Shown in pieces: positions 57,323 through 64,000 of a DNA stretch of 64,000 nucleotides (position 1 is the stretch's first letter; every line of letters starts with the position of its first letter). The translations under genes were made by a program, and so were the position numbers. Source of the DNA: Parapristionchus giblindavisi (lineage: Eukaryota > Nematoda > Chromadorea > Rhabditida > Diplogasteridae); the NCBI GenBank assembly GCA_943737045.1, contig CALSFV010000052.1:655629-719628 (forward strand). Direction: 5' to 3'. A model generated the notes under the pieces. That model was not told where the DNA came from. It ran no database searches and worked only from the letters and a program-made list of their open reading frames with translations.

Positions 57323-60300
57323 TCAACACTGAGATTCCGATACTGCATTCGTGGAGGGCCGATTCTGGCCACTGGGTGAGTCACCACTGCTGCTCCCGCT
57401 TTCACCTGAAGTTGATTAATTTTAATGATTTTCAAAAATAGATTTTTGAATATTTAAAAAAAATAATGAAGTGCTTCGAAACAAAATTAAGCAAAATTAA
57501 ATAATGGTAAAATTAAAGAAAGAAAAAAAAGAAGTTGTGTTCTAGGTGTAATATTGACTGATAGATGGAGAAGAAGCGGACAGTGATATAAATTTTAAGA
57601 AGCATAGTGCAAGAATGGAAAGAAATCATAGATCAACAAAGCATTTTTCAATTTGTTTGAAAGAGTTGAGAAGAGAAAATGTGACCAAAATCATTATTGA
57701 TCCCTGGAAGTGACAAAAGCAGTGCCTACGGGCACCAGGACAACTTACTAACTCTGGTTGGCCACACATCAAAGAGTAATTGGAGCGTCTGTGCTGCCTG
57801 AGTGACGTCCAATGGACGGACGAGAGGTTCCTTCACTCCTAAATATACGATTTGTCACTAATAATATAATATATTAACATACAGTGAACCATTAGAAAAG
57901 GTTCATTGCCTAGAACCTGTACCCGAAACAGTGAACCTGGATTACAAGATATCAAGCATCATTCACTAACGAACTTTGAGCCATTATGGCGCACGAACCA
58001 TTATGGCGCACTAAAAAATAGTGGAAAACGGAAAATGGCGACTTTCCAGGGTCTAAAAAAGCACGTGGAAACTCGACAATTTGAATTCGCGGGCGCGAAA
58101 AAAGGTGCGGGAATTCAAATTCTGGCTTTCCAACTGCGGTTTTCTGCGATTTAAAAAGGATGTAAAGTAGGAATTTAAGTTCTTACGCTTCATAAAGGTC
58201 GAAAAATGAAATTTCGGTTTTATATAAGTTTTATAACCGCAGAAAATCCAGTTAGAAAGTCAGAATTTGAATTCCCGCGCCTTATTCGCGCCCGCGAATT
58301 CAAATTTCGAGTTACCATTTTCGGTTTTCCAGTGTACTTTTTTAGACCCCGGAAAGTCGCCATTTTACGTTTTCCACTATTTTTTAGTGCGCCATTATGG
58401 CCATTGCGCCATTTCCATTAACTATCAAAATACAATTCTGGAGTTCGCAATACAATGAATGGACTCTTTTCATTTCTCGTACAAAATTGTATTAGTCAGA
58501 CGCTTTTCAGTTTCGTAAATGGACTTGAACATTATCTCCGGGATCTTTAAAGGTACATCATCGATTTTTCTCTCCGCTCTTACAACGCTTTCCCGTCAAC
58601 AAAGAAAGCGAGAGAGCATTGTCAGAGCGGAAATTCCCACAAAATAGGTCGGAGTGTGCCTATAATGTCGAAAAGTTTACCTCCAATCGCAGAGTCAGCA
58701 GTGCACAGGATTAGCGGAGCGAATGTCTGCACTATCATCGTTCTCGGTACTCCAGCCGGAGGAATGAATGAGGAGAGAACGAGAGATAGATGATCCATCA
58801 CCAGAAGAAGAGTGTTCTGGAATAGAATTTATTTTAAATATATATTTTATCGATATGCTCACCATGAAACAATACATGTGGGTATAGCAATAATAAATAA
58901 ATCTCAGAAACTCTCAACTGGGATTGATGTTGAAGAGGGTTAAATATTTTTTTGCTCAAAAACTAGATGATAAAACACAGTTTTCGCTGAGATCAAGTAA
59001 TTACAGTTTATACTACATTACATCATATTTGATATTTTTGTTTTAAATCTTTCTATATATTTGGTCCATAAAGCAATCTCTTTGTAAGGAATGAATATTA
59101 TTATTTTTATAAATATTGTTGTTAGGCTCTCTCTATCATCTTACAGTTCAAAATGCATTGTGTGCGCAATATAAAATATGTTTCAAGTATTTTTAATATG
59201 CTATTAAACAGGCACATAGTCGCTTTTTTGAATATACCATAGATATTAATAAAAATGAACTAAAAGGCAATCAAACCTTGTTAGCCAACGAGAGACAATC
59301 GATGATGCGGAAGACCATTTGCCTATTGCCATCGGTGTCATTTGGATTGGCCATGGAGGCCGCGTCCACGAGCATATTGTGGATGTGAGGAGGAATGAGA
59401 GGATCGGGCAGCTCACGGAGGAAATCCTGATAAGAACAGTTTTTTTAGCAAAAAAGTGGGATAAAACGACAATTGAACAATTAGTTTATAGATAGGGTGT
59501 GTCAAAATTACCCACACTGAATTCATGTAATTATTAGGCCCAGCCCCCTGGACTATGCTACGGCCTATGTAACATCATAACAAGTGACCTTTGCCACGAT
59601 CCAGATCACTCAAGTCACATTCGCAAGGGAGAACCATAACAGGACAATAGTAAAAAAACTAAGCGAAAACTAAAAAAAAACTGAAAAAAACTAATAGAAA
59701 CTAAGCGAAACTATATCGCTCTTACCTTGACCAAACACGCCAGTACATTAGTATCCGGCACACTATCCACTGTGACATCAGCATCTACCGCGTTTGTCTC
59801 GAGATCGTCCCTGACTTGTCGTTTCTTCTCCACCGCGCCGCACACTGAAAATGGAATATTTTAAAGGCGCATCACCAACTAATTTGAAGCTGTACGCTCT
59901 GGCAAAGGTCGTTTTTTTTTGTTTACGAGAGAGCATTGACAGAGCGGAGAGTAAACATAGCTCATAGTTCATAGTTCTTTTCGGACGAAAACGCATTGAA
60001 TACACAAACCGTATAAATCAGAATATAGTTTTTTTTTAAATCCAGTTTTTGCATATATCGAAATAGGTAATTCTTGATCACATCTTTGATATGTCTATAA
60101 AATGAGCAAAAAAAGATAATTATGAAACTAATTCCATAATATGCAACTTACAGATGTACAATCCGCCATAGTCGACTCCTCTCTTCTCAATCTCCGATAT
60201 CAATCGAGCAAGGACCAATGGGGTATCTCGGTGCTCGCGTTGGAGAAGGCGAGCCAGAGGGACTCCGAAGACGCTGAAACCAGGAATATACAAAATCGCC

Positions 60301-63093
60301 GAAACTATCATCGCAAACTTTAAAATATGGGCACAACGTGGGCTAATGATTTGTGCAATCGTTTCGTTGAGGCAGATAACGGCTAACAATAAAAAGGGCA
60401 CGTTTATCCTCTGAGGTATATGCACAACTCTTTCACTACCCAAGCAATAAAGCTACTTGTTAGTGTTTTTCTGAGAATATATGTAACATTTTAATAGCAT
60501 TATATAGTATTCATACCCGTCAATTCTCGGATTAACAGTTCGTCGGAATACTTGTTGCATATCGTGGAAGCCTACTCGTACACACAACTGGCCTCGAGGT
60601 TCGAGATTCAGGGCTAACATCTGAAAGTGATTCAATTTTAAATGGATATTTCCAAATGAAATGAAATTCCTTTTTAAAGTGAACATATGGATGCTTCTTT
60701 CGAGTTCGGAGAGGATAGTCTCTGTTTTGAAATCATGATTTCAAAGAGGTATTTTCGCAAGGAGATTAAAGAAGAAGAAGAAGTTTTAAAAAAAGAACAG
60801 AGAAAAGAGATTAAAGAAAAGAAAGGAGAAGATGAGATTAAAGAAAATTTTGAAATAAAAAAAACCTTTTCTCCATTCAATTGGTCAACGACGAACGCTT
60901 CCAATAGCTTCAATTGACCCTTATGGCATAGAGAATGCCTGAAAAATCAATAACTTTTGTAAATATATTCCATACCTCAAGGGAAACTTAGAGCTTTTCT
61001 TCAAGTGTTCAAGTTATTTTAGGTCGAAATATTTGAGAAAGGTATGACCTGTGTTGCGGATGCCAGCTATAAACGAAGAATTGCAGTTGCGTTGCGTTGA
61101 AAATGTCGATATGAAACGTCTCTTTCCATCTGAAAATGAAAAATGTAATACATTCTTGAAAAATAATAGCATTATTAATATTATTATTATTAGATTTTGT
61201 TCATCTATTAGGACGATACTGATTCTCGCTAGTTGACAACGATAAATCATTCTCGACGAAGAGACCGTTGATAAAATTTAGTAGTATTTGATACCCTGGT
61301 GGAATCGTTGAAATTTGATCAAAGATTTCGATGTTTTTTATCAACAAGATCTTAGATCATCTTTGGACACATAATTACAGTATCTTTATAACATGCTGCC
61401 TACCTATATTTACACTCCGACGTGCTCACACCCGTCCTCGCTCTGTGGGCCTCATCCACTTCCAGTACACAATACATCTCCTCAGTGACTGCGCGATGCT
61501 TTTCCGGTATACGTAGACCGCGACCTTCGTAGACCTCAAATTATACAAAATGTAGAGGGCACAAAATAAATCAATTAAATCAACAACAAAAATAAATCTA
61601 CGTATATTTCACAAATCATGATCATTTTTCTAACGATACATAACTAACATCACTACGTTAAAGGTACACCTCAAGCTAATTTTACTGTCCGTTAAAGCAA
61701 CTCTCGTAGACATTGGCAGAGCAAAAATTTTCAATTTCGATTAGTCCAGCAGAGCACTGGAAAAGACAAAATCGGGCTCACCTGCACATAAAGCATTCCA
61801 CTGAGCGAATTCACATTGAGTCGATCAACATTGATACCCGGACCGGCTGTTCGTAAAGGAGCACGACGATTCATTAGTGGAGATACGTGGTACCTGTATT
61901 TCAGATGAAAAACTGAACAATATCATCAATTTTAGAGCATTATGAGATTTACATCAATATTTATTTCTCCTTCTGCGAATATTTTCATTTCAATCGTATT
62001 TTAATTGGTCTTTACGATGTAACATAAATAAAAACAAATATTTGACAATGAAATCCATTTTATTTTTAAGAAGTTTGCAAGAATACTGTGTAACCAATAT
62101 ACCTATCGAGCACGGCCGACGGTCGTTCGATGTGTTGAGAAGGAATGATTCGTCGATCAACGAGAGGAGAACCGACGAGAGACTGTAATGTGTACACTAT
62201 ATTGTACTTTCATTTATTCATTCTCTCTATTCGCGTGTATTTCCTATTTCATAAAAGCTAAAATATTATCTGAAAAGTTCATTTCTATTGAAAAGCGATA
62301 TTTCACCTGTCCAAGGTTTCATTGGATTGTTATGTGATTGCAGTGAAACAACATTTGGATTTTATTTTTTTTTTTATTTTCGAAAGAGTCAATTATGAAT
62401 TATCGCTCGCGTTCTTATACTAAAATTATTAGATACACGTGCCTGAGCCATAATACTCCTTCCAGTCAGACTACTCGATCGTGGTCCTCTCACTCCTCCT
62501 TCACCATAAGTATGACTCCATCGCGATTGACGGCCTGTCATACAAGGATTATTTTTTATTTTTTATATGATCATAGAATTTTTCAGATCACATCACGTGT
62601 TACTTGATTATTTAAGAGTTCTCAAACGGTCTATTTCCTCACAACGGTATTTCTCTTTATCTCCCTTACCAACTTCATCAGACAAATAATGTGAGATATC
62701 AAGACTCCGCGTCTTCTTGTTAATATTTAAAATAACTTAATAGTAATGACATTAAAGTAATCACCAAGTGTTGAGGTGCTGTATTGTTGTCCAAGTGGAG
62801 GACCTCCCATCGGTGATGCGTACCCGGCACTCGACAGTTTCACACTGAACACAAAGGAAGTTACAGGTTGAAAATTTGCTTAATTGTCCCCCTCAATTTC
62901 CTCTAATGATGTACCAATAAACGGTTTATTGTTACTATAGCGATTTCCAGGTGCCAAAACACTTACTTTGATATATCCGAGTAACCGGCTCCAAGCGGCG
63001 GCACTCTCGCATCTCCAGCCCAGTGACGATATTCCGCCGCTGAGAAGATATCGTTGATAGTGCGACCCGGACCTCCATTGGATAAGCGCATGG
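57323..63093 (-). CDS. syd-1: SYD-1 synapse-defective RhoGAP-like protein (5' end not found)
   Basis: Fifteen phase-consistent exons encode at least 527 residues: 62967-63093, 62765-62844, 62437-62534, 62103-62182, 61782-61893, 61404-61534, 61049-61129, 60866-60938, 60517-60620, 60152-60273, 59726-59844, 59277-59426, 58681-58816, 57749-57838 and 57323-57405 (TGA). A Ser/Gly/Arg-rich N-terminal part leads into a C2 domain ([79 protein letters not shown]). A RhoGAP domain follows ([53 protein letters not shown]), then a short Ser-rich tail. SYD-1 organises presynaptic assembly downstream of adhesion receptors and upstream of liprin-alpha/SYD-2. The PDZ domain, if present, would be further upstream; no exon joining 63093 in phase was found. 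The arginine-finger site is Ile (GLYILCG). Introns carry three M1 MITEs and a 418-bp foldback. Confidence 0.95.
57985..58402. mobile_element. 418-bp foldback in a syd-1 intron
   Basis: CATTATGGCGCACTAAAAAA pairs with TTTTTTAGTGCGCCATAATG (58378-58396). The arms continue through TAGTGGAAAACG, TGGCGACTTTCC and TTTGAATTCGCGGGCGCG with their mirrors. The left end is partly duplicated (CCATTATGGCGCAC at 57982 and 58001). Confidence 0.9.
58547..58666. mobile_element. M1 MITE copy in a syd-1 intron
   Basis: Diverged copy: TTAAAGGTACATCATCG, then CTCTCCGCTCT, then AAAGCGAGAGAGCATTGTCA and GAGTGTGCCTATAAT. It lies 15 nt from the donor of exon 58681-58816. Confidence 0.7.
59861..59970. mobile_element. 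M1 MITE copy in a syd-1 intron
   Basis: TTAAAGGCGCATCACCAACT, then ACGAGAGAGCATTGACAGAG and GCGGAGAGTAAA. The right terminus is degraded. It lies in the intron 59845-60151. Confidence 0.65.
61659..61745. mobile_element. M1 MITE copy in a syd-1 intron
   Basis: TTAAAGGTACACCTCAAGCT and AATTTTACTGTCCG, then GTAGACATTGGCAGAGC. The right terminus is missing. It lies in the intron 61535-61781. Confidence 0.65.
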
Positions 63094-63639
63094 CTGAAAT
63101 GAATTTTTTTCATATTCATATCTGTAACCTGTTACATTTTTTCGCTTCTTCTAATTTCATCATTCGCAACATGATTTTTTTCTTTTAAATTTGATGAATA
63201 TTTAGTATTGTAGTGCCGATTAGAAAACAATATAAAAAGTTAATCGAATTGATTCTGATTTGTTATGTTGTATTTATTCGCGCATCTTCATTTGAAAAAA
63301 AAACAACTACTCATTACGTGAAATCCATTTTTTTCATTTCCATTCCACTTATTGACCTCATGTCATACCTCCTGTACTACCTCCTTCGCTTCACCGCCCT
63401 CGCTTTCGATAGTACCCGTGACCCGAATGAATTATTCATGTAATTTTCACGGGAGCTAGCATAATCAAGAGAAAAAGGTGCCCCAGTGTGGATGTAGCAA
63501 ACGTTGCTTTATACACGTTGAAAAGTCACAACATACATGTGATCATTTAATTAAATTAGAGAAGGACCCTCGAGTTTTTCCGTCACTAAATTGGCCTGGA
63601 TCACACCTTGTTCAATAAAAACACAATCTTCACTAAAAA
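63094..63639. other. Upstream intron or 5' flank of syd-1
   Basis: A minus-strand piece 63360-63437 (SRENYMNNSFGSRVLSKARA...) has splice-like borders, but its phase does not fit exon 62967-63093. It may be a skipped exon or chance. Confidence 0.3.
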
Positions 63640-64000
63640 ATATGAGACCGTTTGCTTAAGACTCGACCAAAATATGTGAAATCTGGCACAGTCAAAAAAT
63701 CAAAATTTGGAGATCGGGGTTCTCAAGGGTGCTGATGATGATGGTGATGTTCATTTTGCACCTAGATACACCGTTAAGGCCAGACGACGTCTCGTTGAAA
63801 TCGCATTTTTAGTCATTTCTCGTCATCCGATCTTGCTAAAATTTGTCTATTATGCCCCCAAGGGCAGAATTTGATGGCGATCACGCCTGTCTAATTCATT
63901 TTTCATGAAAAAGTTTCATAAATTTTCAAAAATGGAATTTCTCTCAAAGTCAAAAATATTTTTAGCGAGATACATAGATCGGACCGGAATGGTTTCAGGA
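63640..64000. mobile_element. R1 element left half, running off the window
   Basis: Starts ATATGAGACCGTTTGCTTAA and follows the R1 arm (GGAGATCGGGGTTCTCAAGG, GATGGCGATCACGCCTG) to the last base. Confidence 0.9.

Overview
The window looks like nuclear DNA of a nematode. It is AT-rich, with small exons separated mostly by short GT-AG introns and AATAAA signals just after several stop codons. The best-resolved gene is a SYD-1 orthologue on the minus strand. There is also a ZYG-11-type LRR/armadillo gene, a secreted cysteine-rich gene and several unrecognised genes. Gene models were built by hand from splice signals, reading-phase continuity and coding character. No database search was possible.

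Layout. 1-4.8 kb is a nearly perfect 3.95-kb palindrome followed by a second foldback; the palindrome carries two host-like exons in both arms. 5.5-7.6 kb is one repeat (family R1) inserted in another copy of itself. 8.6-9.4 kb is a satellite of TGACGGCGTCA dyads. 10.3-13.1 kb (+) is the ZYG-11-like gene, 14.1-15.9 kb (+) an unrecognised coiled-coil gene, and 16.4-18.5 kb (+) a secreted Cys-rich gene. 18.8-22.6 kb is nested foldback elements and tandem repeats. 24.3-25.2 kb (-) is a Lys/Glu-rich basic protein. 25.3-32 kb is mostly repeat remnants and simple sequence. 32.3-38 kb is a large composite inverted repeat with a precise nested insertion and a 1.38-kb tandem duplication. 38.1-43 kb holds several small multi-exon genes. 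43.2-48 kb is tRNA-related foldbacks and a second ~2-kb palindrome. 48.3-49.6 kb (-) is a probable membrane-protein gene. 50-52 kb is a decayed non-LTR retrotransposon with a foldback at its 5' edge. 53-56 kb is more foldbacks. 57.3-63.1 kb (-) is the 3' part of syd-1, whose 5' end lies outside the modelled region.

Much of the window is non-autonomous inverted-repeat DNA, and I could define about ten families. Several show target-site duplications: TA for mariner-like types, and 8 bp for a hAT-like element and for a 429-bp element whose empty site survives in the opposite arm of the same palindrome. Elements sit in the introns of most modelled genes.

The most biologically informative point is in syd-1. 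The RhoGAP domain is well conserved, but the arginine-finger position reads Ile (GLYILCG instead of GxYRxxG), which suggests a scaffold rather than an active GAP. No complete transposase, no CRISPR array and no convincing intact tRNA or rRNA gene was seen.
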